Assembly (NCBI RefSeq): GCF_900100545.1
Contig: NZ_FNDP01000006.1
Coordinates: 114,803 to 178,802 of the forward strand
Direction of reading: 5' to 3'
DNA length: 64,000 bases
Source: Pseudobutyrivibrio sp. 49
Lineage (GTDB): Bacteria; Bacillota; Clostridia; Lachnospirales; Lachnospiraceae
The notes under the pieces were generated by a model. It saw only the letters and a program-made list of their open reading frames with translations. It was not told where the DNA came from and searched no databases. Every line of letters begins with the position of its first letter. Position 1 is the first letter of the stretch. The position numbers were made by a program, and so were the translations under genes. Shown here one piece after another: positions 8,792 to 18,155 of the stretch.

Positions 8792-10477
8792 CTAAAAAAT
8801 CTTCGCACTAAACTTATCTACAATTTCCTTAACTACTCCATCCTCAAATGGTGTCTTAAGACCTACCTTCTTAAGCATGTTTGTATAGTAATCACTACCT
8901 GAAAGCTTGCAAAGGGCAAGATAATGTTCCCATGCCTCCTTGTAATCCTCATCCATCCATACCTTAAACTGCATTGCTACGATTGAAGCAAGTACATAAT
9001 CAATGTAATAGAATGGCACATCAAAGATGTGAAGCTGCTTCTGCCAGAATCCACCAAGATTCCAGAACTCATTCTCAGAGAAATCAATGTATGGTCTGTA
9101 CTGCTGCTCAAGCTTCTTCCATGTTTCCTTACGCTGGGCTGGAGTCATTTCTGGATTGTCGTATACGATATGCTGGAACTCATCAACCATTGTTCCGTAT
9201 GGAAGGAAAGTGCTGGCATCCTCAATATGCATCTCGAAGTAATCCTCGAATCTGTCTCCGAAGAAGTTCTTCATCCATCCATATGTGAAATATTCCATAG
9301 ACATTGAGTGAATCTCCGCTGTCTCCATACCAAGCTCATTATGCTCATTAATCTCATCATCACGAACCACATATGCCTGGAATGCATGACCACACTCATG
9401 TGTGATTACATCTACATCACCACTTGTTCCATTGAAATTGGCATAGATAAATGGAGCTTTGTAGTTTGCAAGATATGTCTGGTATCCACCAGCAGCTTTA
9501 TTTTTGCGACCAAATACATCGAATAATTCATGCTTCATCATGAAATCCATGAATTCCTTTGTCTCAGGGCTAAGCTCGGAATACATATCCTGACCACTCT
9601 TAAGGATTTCCTCTGGAGTACCTGTAGGCTTTGGATTTCCATTTAAGAAATATACGCCAAGCTCGGTAGCCTGAAGCTTTTCAAGACCAAGTCTCTTAGC
9701 GCGCTTTTCAGCAAGCTTTCCAACAAAAGGAACAAAGTATTCCTTGATCTGCTTTCTGAAATTCTCTACATCCTTTGGACCGTAGCTGTTTCTGTGCATT
9801 CTGCAATATGCAAGCTCTGTGTAAGAAGAAAAACCTAAAAGCTTAGCCTGCTTTGTTCTATTCTTTACCATCTTGTCATAGATTTCATCGATTTCAGGAG
9901 TAACACTCATGAACCAATCAGAAACGGCCTTCTGAGCCTTCTTTCTAACCTCACGATCCTTGTTAGTTGTAAATGGAGTCATGAGAGAAAGGTTATAGGT
10001 CTCACCTTCGTACTCAATCTTTGCAGTAGCAATAAGCTTATCGTAGCGGGATGCAAGAGCATTTTCTTCCTGCATAAGAGGAATTACATCATCGTTAACT
10101 GACTTTGCATCGAGCTCAGCATTCTTGAAAAATACAGGTCCAAGCTTTGTCTCAAGGAAATCCTTGTATGGTGATGCTGCAAGAACATTGTTATATTTAA
10201 TAGTTGCATTGCTTAATCTAGGGATAACCTCATCAAAATAATCGTTTTCTTTCTCATAGAATTCGTCTGTATTATCAGCATCATGTCTGATGTAGGCGAT
10301 ATTATATGCTGTATCAAAATCATTAGCTAGCTTGTAAAATTCCTTGTGAATCTCAAACTGCTCCTCACCAGATTTAGCAGCCTGCTGACGTTCAATCAGC
10401 TCGGCGATAGTCTTTTCAAATGCGTCAATATCAGGACGCTCATATGGTAAATCTTTAAACTTAAAATCCATAATCAT
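8792..10477 (-). CDS. M3 family oligoendopeptidase (PepF-like)
   Basis: M3 peptidases are cytoplasmic zinc metallo-oligopeptidases that trim peptides after protein turnover or uptake. The 561-residue product carries the zinc motif HECGHAFQAY near residue 360, with the third ligand region GMETAEIHSMSMEYFT about 25 residues later. Helical N-terminal parts and the C-terminal DFSENEFWNLGGFWQKQLHIF segment fit the oligoendopeptidase F group. Either the first Met or the third residue (Met at 10471) could start, given AAGGAG upstream. It heads an operon with the histidine phosphatase and msrA. Confidence 0.93.
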   Translation of the reverse strand: MIMDFKFKDLPYERPDIDAFEKTIAELIERQQAAKSGEEQFEIHKEFYKLANDFDTAYNIAYIRHDADNTDEFYEKENDYFDEVIPRLSNATIKYNNVLAASPYKDFLETKLGPVFFKNAELDAKSVNDDVIPLMQEENALASRYDKLIATAKIEYEGETYNLSLMTPFTTNKDREVRKKAQKAVSDWFMSVTPEIDEIYDKMVKNRTKQAKLLGFSSYTELAYCRMHRNSYGPKDVENFRKQIKEYFVPFVGKLAEKRAKRLGLEKLQATELGVYFLNGNPKPTGTPEEILKSGQDMYSELSPETKEFMDFMMKHELFDVFGRKNKAAGGYQTYLANYKAPFIYANFNGTSGDVDVITHECGHAFQAYVVRDDEINEHNELGMETAEIHSMSMEYFTYGWMKNFFGDRFEDYFEMHIEDASTFLPYGTMVDEFQHIVYDNPEMTPAQRKETWKKLEQQYRPYIDFSENEFWNLGGFWQKQLHIFDVPFYYIDYVLASIVAMQFKVWMDEDYKEAWEHYLALCKLSGSDYYTNMLKKVGLKTPFEDGVVKEIVDKFSAKIF

Positions 10478-10525
10478 TCTTCTCCTTCTGTAAATTTAGC
10501 TAGCTGCTATTTTAACACAAGAAAA

Positions 10526-10548
10526 GGACTATGCACAGTGCATAGTCC
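10526..10548 (-). terminator. intrinsic terminator after the FIST-chemoreceptor operon
   Basis: GGACTATGCAC (10526-10536) and GTGCATAGTCC (10538-10548) form a near-continuous palindrome flanked by A and T runs. On the minus strand it lies 25 bp past the chemoreceptor stop and before the M3 gene. Because both sides have A/T runs it could work in both directions. Confidence 0.8.
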
Positions 10549-10573
10549 CTTTCAACTTTTCAAGAAGGATATT

Positions 10574-11536
10574 TTATAAATCAGTAAGCGGTGCAATCTG
10601 CTCGAGAACATGGTTCATATCCTCGAACATAAATCCCTTCTGGGTAATCAAGGTCTTGATATCTGAGATATCGTTTGTAACTGTATCAAAGTATCTTCTT
10701 GAATCGTCAATGTTATCAGAGATTGAATTGATTGAAGTCTCACAATTCTGGAATACCTCACCCATCTGCTCACTCTGCTCTGTAACCTCATCAGCTACAG
10801 TCTTGATATTTCCAACAACCTCCTGCGTCTCAACAACTCTCTGGTGTGATGTCTCGATAGCTTCCTTTGTATGGCCTACCGACTCTACTAGACGGTTATT
10901 GTTTTCATCAAGCTCCTTCATACTATCAAATACAGATGTAACAACACTCTGAATCTCGGTTGAAAGATTTGTTACCTCGTCAGCAACAACGGCAAAGCCT
11001 CGTCCTGCCTCACCAGCACGGGCTGCTTCAATTGATGCATTAAGAGCAAGAAGATTTGTCTGCTTTGCAAAGCCACCAATCTGCTCTACCTTCTCACGAA
11101 TATCATCAAAGCTCTTCTGGAATGCTGCAAACACTTCCTCCACCTCTGCGATGGTAGCTGATACATCTCCAGTACTCTGATCAACCTTTTCCATTCCATT
11201 ATGTGAATCATCTGCTGTCACAACAAGCTTCTTTACAATATCATCAAAAGCATTTGTAATCTCTTCGATTGTCTGGAACTGCGCCTTGAAGCCATTTACT
11301 GAATCAGAGATATTGGTGTACTTTTCCTCAACAACTGAAAATGACTCACCGATTGTATCAATACCAGCAATTGTATTTGCCTCTTCCTGCTGCAGCTTTT
11401 CCTTTTGCTCAATTGAAAATCTACCAACCTCGCGAATTGCCTTCATGCGGCTTCTCATATCGACCTTCTTGTCGGCACCTTCAGCGTTATCAACTACTGG
11501 CTGTTCTACTTCTTTTTTTCTTCCGAATAATCCCAT
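10574..11536 (-). CDS. soluble methyl-accepting chemotaxis protein
   Basis: The 320-residue product begins [12 protein letters not shown] and has no membrane segment, so it is a cytoplasmic chemoreceptor. The hairpin signature [20 protein letters not shown] lies near residues 165-185, followed by [15 protein letters not shown]; coiled coils run on both sides. It lacks a recognisable ligand domain of its own. The start is taken at the ATG with GGAGGTGCAAG upstream, not the longer upstream start. It begins 34 bp after the FIST-domain gene, whose product may provide the sensing function. No cheA or cheW is in the window. Confidence 0.92.
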   Translation of the reverse strand: MGLFGRKKEVEQPVVDNAEGADKKVDMRSRMKAIREVGRFSIEQKEKLQQEEANTIAGIDTIGESFSVVEEKYTNISDSVNGFKAQFQTIEEITNAFDDIVKKLVVTADDSHNGMEKVDQSTGDVSATIAEVEEVFAAFQKSFDDIREKVEQIGGFAKQTNLLALNASIEAARAGEAGRGFAVVADEVTNLSTEIQSVVTSVFDSMKELDENNNRLVESVGHTKEAIETSHQRVVETQEVVGNIKTVADEVTEQSEQMGEVFQNCETSINSISDNIDDSRRYFDTVTNDISDIKTLITQKGFMFEDMNHVLEQIAPLTDL

Positions 11537-11569
11537 CTTGCACCTCCGTCTATTCGAAATACAAAGCAT

Positions 11570-12661
11570 TTATTCAAACACTGCGCAAACCATAGTCTGG
11601 TTTACATGCTGCTTTTTGTACTGCTCTCCACCACCAACAACACCTACATGTGGGCCAACAGATTTCATTTCTCCTATAAAGGTGTCAAGATAGCCCTTAT
11701 TTGAATATAGTAGATGACGATAAATACAATTTACCGAAAAGATGAGCGAAATTCGACTGTTTTCATCTCTAATCTTTCGACGTGTTTCTGAGCCAATCGC
11801 ATCATAATCCTTAAGCTCCAAAACCTGAATGGCATCATTTTCATTAATCTTCTTATAGCTGATTAACGAACCATTTGCACCAACTTCATATGGGCTGGTA
11901 ATGAATATCTGATCACCAATAACTCGTCCCAACGGATTCGTTAATACGTTATCTACAATTTCACCGCGGCTAACATTTGCATCCTGACAATAAACATCTG
12001 CTGCTGGACGGCCATCCAAAGAAACCAATTCCTTAACACCAAGATTAACCTTTGTAGCAATATGTGTAACAGGACAATCCATTGGACCATATATATTTTC
12101 GGAATAAGTTCTAATCTTTCCGGACTTATTCTTTATAAGAGCATAGCAGCACGCATCAGCGTAAAGCTGTCCATTTACTAATACCTTTGGAGTATATCCT
12201 GCAGGATATCCAAATACAGTTCCGCCTACGATAGGAATACGAGCTCGCTCTAAGGCTACGTTCAATGTAGTTACAAGACGTTCCTCGTCATTCGTACAGA
12301 ATTCAAGGCAAATCGTATTACTATCACCAGCTTGGATTTTCGAAACCTTCTCTTCCATTGCAGGAACATCAAACATCGGTGCAGTTGAAAGATTGCGGAT
12401 TACTCCAACTTCTGCATCCACATCACTTCCAAAAGACAAAAGCATCATTCTCTTGTCAGATGATGTATCATAATATGAAATTGTTCCTGAACCAATCAAT
12501 GGAACATTAGGATACCTATCCGAAATAATTTTTGCCGCTTTCTCAAATTGATCGAAAGAAGCTAATAAGACTAATAATTTAGGTGAACCAGCCTTAGAAC
12601 ATACTTCAGCTACAGCTGCTTCAACGTCCGATTTTAACGATGTTCCTATAGAAATTTGCAT
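11570..12661 (-). CDS. FIST domain signal-transduction protein
   Basis: The 363-residue product matches the FIST_N plus FIST_C architecture. PKLLVLLASFDQFEKAAKII near residue 30, PLIGSGTISYY, and later PIVGGTVFGYPAGYTPKVLV belong to the N-terminal half. RVIGDQIFITSPYEVGANGS and the end region SLIFSVNCIYRHLLY with GEMKSVGPHVGVVGGGEQY belong to the C-terminal half. FIST domains are thought to bind small ligands such as amino acids, and some are coupled to chemoreceptors or output domains. Here it is the first gene before a soluble chemoreceptor. The start at 12661 has AAAGGGG six bases upstream; that ribosome site is part of a 12-bp stem. Confidence 0.88.
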   Translation of the reverse strand: MQISIGTSLKSDVEAAVAEVCSKAGSPKLLVLLASFDQFEKAAKIISDRYPNVPLIGSGTISYYDTSSDKRMMLLSFGSDVDAEVGVIRNLSTAPMFDVPAMEEKVSKIQAGDSNTICLEFCTNDEERLVTTLNVALERARIPIVGGTVFGYPAGYTPKVLVNGQLYADACCYALIKNKSGKIRTYSENIYGPMDCPVTHIATKVNLGVKELVSLDGRPAADVYCQDANVSRGEIVDNVLTNPLGRVIGDQIFITSPYEVGANGSLISYKKINENDAIQVLELKDYDAIGSETRRKIRDENSRISLIFSVNCIYRHLLYSNKGYLDTFIGEMKSVGPHVGVVGGGEQYKKQHVNQTMVCAVFE

Positions 12662-12666
12662 ATAAA

Positions 12667-12739
12667 CCCCTTTCTGTGTATTATCCCACAATTGGATTTT
12701 AGCACAGAAAGGGGCTTATCCTTATTTTTTCACATTATA
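12667..12739 (-). promoter_or_regulatory. FIST gene promoter -10 and hairpin masking its ribosome binding site
   Basis: A perfect -10 hexamer TATAAT (plus-strand ATTATA at 12734-12739) would start a transcript near 12727. Its leader holds CCCCTTTCTGTG and CACAGAAAGGGG (plus coordinates 12703-12714 and 12667-12678 on the minus strand), a perfect 12-bp stem with a 24-base loop. The 3' arm contains the AAAGGGG ribosome binding site, so the stem would block translation unless opened. No clear -35 was found. The regulatory effect is inference. Confidence 0.6.
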
Positions 12740-12775
12740 TTCAATAATATTTAACACATAATCAATACTTTAGGG

Positions 12776-14071
12776 CTATTCGTATCTCAAAGCATCGATT
12801 GGGTTGAGCTTAGCTGCCTTATTAGCTGGATAGTATCCGAAGAAAATACCTATAGCCATTGAGAATCCAACTGCAATGACAACGCTTGAAACAGATACCA
12901 CTGCGTCATATCCCATAAGCTTAACAGCCAATATACCAAGACCTACGCCAAGGACGATTCCAATGATACCACCAATTACACAAATAACCACTGACTCAGT
13001 AATGAACTGGAGACGGATTGATGCGTTGGTAGCACCAAGAGCTTTTCTTGTACCGATTTCCTTTGTACGTTCTGTGATAGATACCAGCATAATATTCATA
13101 ACACCGATACCACCAACCACAAGGGAAATTCCGGCGATTACAGAAAGAGCAAGCTTAATCATGCTAATCATAGTATTTAATGAATCCATCATAGAATCCA
13201 TACTTACTGCTGCAATCTCAAAGGCATCATTTCTAGAATAGAAATTTACATTAAAGAAATCTCTAACCTTTGTAACAAAGGTGTTATTATCTGTGTTCAC
13301 AGATGTAACAAGCATAAAATACTCGAAGCCCTTGTTTGCTGTGTGATTAATCTTTCTAGCAGTATTAAGAGGAACAAGTACCTCTGTCTTAGGATTGTCA
13401 GACTCACCAAATGAAAGTGATTCTGCTACGTATTTATATACGCCTACAACATAAAAATCATTGAATGTGCCGTCATCACTGACTACCTCAATCTCTGTGC
13501 CAATGACTGCATCGTTGTCGCCCTTATAAAGACGTTCAACCAGCTTGTCTGAAACCATGCAGACTGCTTTTCCTTCTTTATAATCCTGAGTGATAAAGCT
13601 TCGTCCACCAAGTACTTCCTTATCATTGAATTCCATGTAGTCCTTGTTATAACCTACAATCTGAACCTTGGCATCCTTACCATTTTGGCTAACCTTACTT
13701 GTAGAATAATAATCTCCTACCTGCTCTGTAAGCATGACATACTTGATATCATCTTTATACTCGTCTGTAAGAGCCTTAAGCATATCCTTGGTGATAAGGT
13801 CCTCATCAGTTAAATCTCTGGCATAGCCACCATAATTCATTCCTGATTCTTCGCCTTCATCATCAGTCTTCTGCATAATAGCTACCTGAATATTGTTTGC
13901 ACCAAGGCCCTGCATGGTGGAATTGACAATAAGGGTAATGGAGTTACCAACAGTCATTATCGCAATTACGGATGCGATACCGATAATAATTCCAAGCATA
14001 GTAAGCAAGGAACGCATTATATTTGCTTTAAGTCCTGATAATGCTACGAGGACGTTCTCTGTAAATAACAT
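12776..14071 (-). CDS. MacB-type ABC transporter permease (FtsX fold)
   Basis: The 431-residue product has the MacB permease layout: a first membrane helix after SGLKANIMRSLLTMLGIIIG (about residues 13-45), a large extracytoplasmic domain (about 50-290), then three helices near 300-320, 350-380 and 395-415. The loop ITERTKEIGTRKALGA near 335 is the family hallmark, and YPANKAAKLNPIDALRYE is the usual ending. MacB-type systems move substrates by mechanotransmission with an adaptor rather than transporting through the membrane core. It overlaps the ATPase gene by one base and is the last gene of the export operon. Confidence 0.92.
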   Translation of the reverse strand: MLFTENVLVALSGLKANIMRSLLTMLGIIIGIASVIAIMTVGNSITLIVNSTMQGLGANNIQVAIMQKTDDEGEESGMNYGGYARDLTDEDLITKDMLKALTDEYKDDIKYVMLTEQVGDYYSTSKVSQNGKDAKVQIVGYNKDYMEFNDKEVLGGRSFITQDYKEGKAVCMVSDKLVERLYKGDNDAVIGTEIEVVSDDGTFNDFYVVGVYKYVAESLSFGESDNPKTEVLVPLNTARKINHTANKGFEYFMLVTSVNTDNNTFVTKVRDFFNVNFYSRNDAFEIAAVSMDSMMDSLNTMISMIKLALSVIAGISLVVGGIGVMNIMLVSITERTKEIGTRKALGATNASIRLQFITESVVICVIGGIIGIVLGVGLGILAVKLMGYDAVVSVSSVVIAVGFSMAIGIFFGYYPANKAAKLNPIDALRYE

Positions 14072-14799
14072 TATTCGCCCTCCTTTTCTTTTAATCCAGT
14101 CCAGCTTCCAGCTGACTCTCCTATGATGCTGCCATCTTTAAGAGTAATAATACGCTCTGTCTCACGTGAAAGCTCTGGAGAGTGAGTGATGAGAACGATT
14201 GTCTTGCCCTGCTCCTCATGAAGCTTATGGAAGATATCCATAATCAAACGACCTGTAGCAGAATCAAGAGCTCCTGTAGGCTCATCAGCAAGAATGATAG
14301 CTGGGTCATTGGCCATAGCTCTGGCTATTGCCACACGCTGCTTCTGTCCACCTGATAGCTCATCAGGTTTATGCATCATTCTGTCTGTCATCTCTACCTG
14401 TTCCAGAAGCATCTTTGCGCGTTCTGTTCGTTCTGCTCTTCCCATTCCTGCATACATCATAGGAAGCTCTACATTTTTCAAAGCACTTGTTCTTGCAATA
14501 AGATTGTAGGTCTGAAAAACGAATCCTATTTTTTTATTTCTAAGTGCTGAAAGCTCGTGATCCTTAGCCTTCTCAATATCTATTCCATCAAGAGAGTATT
14601 CCCCTGATGTAGGTCTGTCTAAAGCACCGATGATGTTCATCAGTGTAGATTTACCTGAACCAGACTGCCCAACAATGGAGACAAACTCTCCCTCTTTAAC
14701 TGTAAAATTCAGTCCATGAAGTACCTCAAATTCGTTAGGGGTCCCAATAAAAAAGCTTTTATGAATATTGCGAAGGTCAAGCATAGTATTTTCTGCCAT
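14071..14799 (-). CDS. MacB/LolD-type ABC transporter ATP-binding protein
   Basis: The 242-residue ATPase has Walker [10 protein letters not shown] near residue 44, the signature [14 protein letters not shown] near 145, Walker [13 protein letters not shown] near 170 and the switch His in VLITHSP. The sequence [15 protein letters not shown] is typical of the LolD/MacB group. It energises the permease encoded directly downstream (1-bp overlap) together with the HlyD-like adaptor encoded upstream. Substrate unknown; antibiotic, peptide or envelope stress export are the usual roles. Confidence 0.94.
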   Translation of the reverse strand: MAENTMLDLRNIHKSFFIGTPNEFEVLHGLNFTVKEGEFVSIVGQSGSGKSTLMNIIGALDRPTSGEYSLDGIDIEKAKDHELSALRNKKIGFVFQTYNLIARTSALKNVELPMMYAGMGRAERTERAKMLLEQVEMTDRMMHKPDELSGGQKQRVAIARAMANDPAIILADEPTGALDSATGRLIMDIFHKLHEEQGKTIVLITHSPELSRETERIITLKDGSIIGESAGSWTGLKEKEGE

Positions 14800-14808
14800 A
14801 ATAACCTC

Positions 14809-16197
14809 CTAATCGAAATACATGTAATCCATAATATCTGTACTTGGTCCATCAGCTACAACTGCTTCTACAGTCATGCCCTTCTTAAGACCTTCACCCT
14901 TAACCTCTACATAGTAATCACTCTCAAGACCCTTTGTAACCTTGATTTCTTTCTTCTTTCCGTCATCCTCTACAGCATTTACGAAGAAGCTACCGTCATC
15001 CTTCTTTTGGATGCAATCGTATGGAACACAAAGAGCATTCTTTGCTGAATCGATAATAACGCTAGCCTTGGCTGTCATACCAACACGCATTCTCTTGTCA
15101 TTATCCTTCATCTTAATCTTTACTTTATAAGAAGCAACATTGCTGCCTGTTGACTGCTGATTTGCACCAATCACACCCTCAGATGCAAGGGAAACAAAGG
15201 TAACTTCGCCATCAAAAGTCTCATCCTCTGTAGCTTCGAACTTTACCTTTGCAGGAAGACCTGTCTCAATGTTTGCAATGTTGTACTCATTAACTGTAGC
15301 CTCAACAACAAACTCGCTTGTGTCTGCTATCGTAAATACGGTATTACCCTGAGCATAGTTATTACCCTCTGTTACGTTCATTGTAATGATGTAACCTGAG
15401 ATAGGTGCTGAAACATGTGTAGCATCCTTGCTTTCGTATACATCTTCCTTTGCATCTACCTGAGTATAGTTCTGGTTAAATGCCTGCTTAAGCTGTGCAA
15501 GTTCAATCTGATTCTGATACATGATGATTGAGTCCTGTAAAGACTTAACCTCATCTTCCTTTGCCTCGTAGCCTTCAAGAGTAAGATTGAAACGCTCTAA
15601 ACAAATCTGAGACTCGCTGTTATATCTGTCTCTGCGATCCTGATACTCTGGGTGCTCATTATATTTGTCATGTGCATCCTTTAAGTTCTTATAATATAAT
15701 TCCTTGTCTGTAAGCCACTTCTGATCTTCCTCAATCTTATCCTGAGCATCCTTAATCTTCTTCTGTAAATCAGAAATGTCTACATCGCCCTGCTTGTTCT
15801 CGATATTGTACTGTGCATTAAGCTCAGCTATCTTTCTGTCATAGTCATCGCCATCAAATTCAACTACAACAGCACCAGCCTCTACATAATCACCAACCTC
15901 ATAGTTGATTTTCTTAACCTTGATGCCAGTCATTGTGCCACCGATTGTAGATGTAACCTTTGCTGTATCTGTGGCGGTAAGTGTTCCTGTAACACTAACA
16001 GATTTTGTCAAATCCATCTGATCAACTGTGGCTGTAACAGGCTGATTTGCCTGCTCTTCCATAAGCTTCTGCGCCTTTGTCATGCTATAGCGTACATAGC
16101 CGACTATTCCCAAAACAATCACAAGGGCAATCACAAGCTTAACGTGCTTCTTTAAGAAGCGTCCAATTTTCCCAAAAATCTTCTTAACTGTTTCCAT
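14809..16197 (-). CDS. HlyD/MacA-type periplasmic-adaptor-like subunit of an ABC exporter
   Basis: The 462-residue protein has one N-terminal membrane helix (VKLVIALVIVLGIVGYV) and then a lipoyl-like half near residues 75-110 (GTMTGIKVKKINYEVGDYVEAG). A long coiled-coil hairpin follows (about 120-250), then the second half VSAPISGYIITMNVTEGNNY and a beta-barrel region. In Gram-positives such proteins pair with MacB-type permeases. The second Met is taken as start because the first directly abuts GGAGG. It lies between the ABC-2 type unit and the MacB-type unit in the six-gene operon. Confidence 0.9.
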   Translation of the reverse strand: METVKKIFGKIGRFLKKHVKLVIALVIVLGIVGYVRYSMTKAQKLMEEQANQPVTATVDQMDLTKSVSVTGTLTATDTAKVTSTIGGTMTGIKVKKINYEVGDYVEAGAVVVEFDGDDYDRKIAELNAQYNIENKQGDVDISDLQKKIKDAQDKIEEDQKWLTDKELYYKNLKDAHDKYNEHPEYQDRRDRYNSESQICLERFNLTLEGYEAKEDEVKSLQDSIIMYQNQIELAQLKQAFNQNYTQVDAKEDVYESKDATHVSAPISGYIITMNVTEGNNYAQGNTVFTIADTSEFVVEATVNEYNIANIETGLPAKVKFEATEDETFDGEVTFVSLASEGVIGANQQSTGSNVASYKVKIKMKDNDKRMRVGMTAKASVIIDSAKNALCVPYDCIQKKDDGSFFVNAVEDDGKKKEIKVTKGLESDYYVEVKGEGLKKGMTVEAVVADGPSTDIMDYMYFD

Positions 16198-16224
16198 AAA
16201 AAATATCATCCTCCATAACTAGTG

Positions 16225-16968
16225 TTACACTGAAAGTTTATTATCCATGATCCACGCTGTGATCAAATAGAATAACAAGGTAAGTAAAGCATAAAAACCA
16301 ACATTTGAAATAAGTCTTGTCATTGAATAAATATAAAGGTCTCCGTAGATTGCATCGTGAATGTGATTAACAACCAGCGAAATAACAAGAAATGCAACAA
16401 AGCTGAGTAATCCGTTAAATCTGTTTCCCTTTAATAATGTTGCACAGATAACTACTGCAAGATATCCAAGGCAGATAAGATATACCCAACCCATAACTCC
16501 ATCGAAGCAAGCCATTCCAAATCCCTGGTAATTGAAATTTCCAACATCACCTGTAATAGCTACGCTCATCAAATCTATAAGACCCTGCACATCATCATAT
16601 CTGACAACTAAAAGCATCATGTCTAAAATAGAGAGGGCTATAAAAAATACTCCCGAAACAAGTACTGAGCCGCAGTTTTCTATTACCTTTGCACCTAAAA
16701 TTTTGTAGCTGCTGTTAGGTGTCATAAATAACATGTAGCTCTGTTTTGTATTGATGTCCTTACTAAGAATGTGAATTCCGTATACTCCAATAAGGAACAA
16801 TCCACAAATAGTAGTAAGTACTAGACCAGTGCAAGATGCTGCAAGCAAATCTTCATTCAATCTCCAGATTCCCAAAAGGAAAAGTAGTTCAAAGAAGGCT
16901 GTGAAGCAAAGGACAAGTCCCTTCATCTTCCATGATTTTCTAAATTCGTATTTAATTAATGCTCCCAT
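16225..16968 (-). CDS. ABC-2-like transporter permease
   Basis: The product (about 247 residues) starts MGALIKYEFRKSWKMKG, a common start of ABC-2 permeases of the YtrC/YtrD kind, and has six predicted membrane segments (about residues 18-38, 45-65, 100-125, 155-175, 180-200 and 215-240). The ATG overlaps the stop of the ATPase gene (TAATG), so translation is coupled. It should be the partner of that ATPase. The substrate is unknown; YtrA-regulated systems are often linked to cell-wall antibiotics. Confidence 0.85.
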   Translation of the reverse strand: MGALIKYEFRKSWKMKGLVLCFTAFFELLFLLGIWRLNEDLLAASCTGLVLTTICGLFLIGVYGIHILSKDINTKQSYMLFMTPNSSYKILGAKVIENCGSVLVSGVFFIALSILDMMLLVVRYDDVQGLIDLMSVAITGDVGNFNYQGFGMACFDGVMGWVYLICLGYLAVVICATLLKGNRFNGLLSFVAFLVISLVVNHIHDAIYGDLYIYSMTRLISNVGFYALLTLLFYLITAWIMDNKLSV

Positions 16969-17678
16969 TAGCAAGTACCTCCCATTTCAGCAGCACCATA
17001 AACTTCTCTGTATTTATCTGCCAAAGAAATGCACTGGTTCTGTCTCAATTCTTCTACCTCATAAACACCTGCCAGATGTGACTTGTTAATGAAGATTGCA
17101 TAATCAACAACTGACTCCAGCTCCTCTACAAGATGACTTGATACCAAAAGTACCTTATCCTCTCCTGCATGTCTGATGATTGCATTTAATACCTCATCTC
17201 TTGCAAGAAGATCGATTCCGTTAAGTGGCTCATCAAGCATATAAACCTTTGCATCTCTTGCCATGGTAACTGCTACTTTCAATTTTGCCAGCATACCAGA
17301 GGAAAGCTCTTTACATTTAAGCTTCTTCTCAAGATCCATCTCCTGAAGCATTTCATCAAAAGCCTCCATTGAAAAGTCCTTGAAGAAATCCTCATAATAT
17401 TTTCCAACATCACCAACTGTCATCCAGTCATAGAAATATGGCTCAGTGGACATGTAAGCGATATCATTTCTGCTACTAACCCCTACTGGCTGGTCATTGT
17501 ATTTAATCACACCAGATGTTGGCTTAATAAGGCCTGCTGCCATTTTCATCCATGTTGTCTTACCGCTTCCGTTTGGGCCAAGCATTGCATAAATATGTCC
17601 TGGCTCAAGCTTAATAGAAATCCCATCTACCGCTGTCTTGCCGAGAAATTTTTTTGTAACCTCAAAGCTCTCTAACAT
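16968..17678 (-). CDS. ABC transporter ATP-binding protein (YtrA-associated)
   Basis: The product is about 236 residues with Walker A GPNGSGKTT near residue 38, signature LSSGMLAKLKVAVTMAR near 130 and Walker B VYMLDEPLNGIDLLARD near 150. The signature is the LSSGM form rather than LSGGQ, which is usual in small ABC-2 ATPases. The ATG at 17676-17678 with AAGGA six bases upstream was chosen over a GTG at 17696. It directly follows the GntR gene and overlaps the permease gene. Confidence 0.92.
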   Translation of the reverse strand: MLESFEVTKKFLGKTAVDGISIKLEPGHIYAMLGPNGSGKTTWMKMAAGLIKPTSGVIKYNDQPVGVSSRNDIAYMSTEPYFYDWMTVGDVGKYYEDFFKDFSMEAFDEMLQEMDLEKKLKCKELSSGMLAKLKVAVTMARDAKVYMLDEPLNGIDLLARDEVLNAIIRHAGEDKVLLVSSHLVEELESVVDYAIFINKSHLAGVYEVEELRQNQCISLADKYREVYGAAEMGGTC

Positions 17679-17695
17679 TTTTAATCCTTCCTCCA

Positions 17696-18046
17696 CTATT
17701 TAGTTGTTTTAATCATTTCGATTGCCTCTTCCCTGGATATTCCAAGTTCTGAAATACTCTTAAGGAAATCATTAAGACAACCCTGAGCCATTTCATGACG
17801 ACATTCTTTAATTTTTGATTCATCTTCAGTCACGAATGTGCCCATTCCTCTTTTGGTGTAACAAACCCCCTCGCGTTCAAGCTCCTGATAAACTCTTGCT
17901 GCAGTATTAGGATTGATAGTGTACTGTACCGCAAGATCACGGCTGGAAGGAAGTTTTTCACCTGTCCTGATTCGCTCATTTATAATATCAAGCTTTATCG
18001 CATCGATAACCTGCATATAAATAGGCGTTTTCGAATCATATTGCAT
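17696..18046 (-). CDS. GntR family regulator, YtrA subfamily
   Basis: The 116-residue protein has the winged-helix domain KTPIYMQVIDAIKLDI ... GEKLPSSRDLAVQYTINPNTAARVYQEL (about residues 7-60) with the recognition segment PNTAARVYQELEREGVCYTKRGMGTFV. Only a short C-terminal helix region follows, as in YtrA-type repressors of neighbouring ABC operons. The start uses GGAGGAG eight bases before ATG; a longer upstream start lacks support. It is the first gene of the ABC/HlyD/MacB operon and very likely represses its own promoter through the dyad at 18079-18100. Confidence 0.93.
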   Translation of the reverse strand: MQYDSKTPIYMQVIDAIKLDIINERIRTGEKLPSSRDLAVQYTINPNTAARVYQELEREGVCYTKRGMGTFVTEDESKIKECRHEMAQGCLNDFLKSISELGISREEAIEMIKTTK

Positions 18047-18078
18047 ATGTATACTCCTCCATGTGTACCTCTGTACTC

Positions 18079-18120
18079 GTGTACTATGTGTATAGTACAC
18101 TATGGCATTCACACTGTCAA
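18079..18120 (-). promoter_or_regulatory. promoter and YtrA-type operator of the ABC export operon
   Basis: On the minus strand, TTGACA (plus 18115-18120) and TACTAT (18092-18097) are 17 bp apart, a near-ideal housekeeping promoter. The -10 is embedded in the perfect dyad GTGTACTAT-GTGT-ATAGTACAC (18079-18100). A GntR dimer on this dyad would block RNA polymerase, giving classical autorepression of the six-gene operon. Confidence 0.85.
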
Positions 18121-18131
18121 CACCCCAATAA

Positions 18132-18155
18132 AAAAAATCCCCGAAGGGATTTTTT
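18132..18155 (-). terminator. intrinsic terminator of the AraC-type regulator gene
   Basis: AAAAAATCCC (18132-18141), loop CGAA, then GGGATTTTTT (18146-18155). It overlaps the regulator's stop region and ends in T residues on the minus strand. It also separates that gene from the export-operon promoter. Confidence 0.85.

Noticed and set aside
12667..12714. Intrinsic terminator before the FIST gene
   Set aside because: The 12-bp stem lacks a T run on the minus strand and contains the ribosome binding site, so translational control is the better reading.
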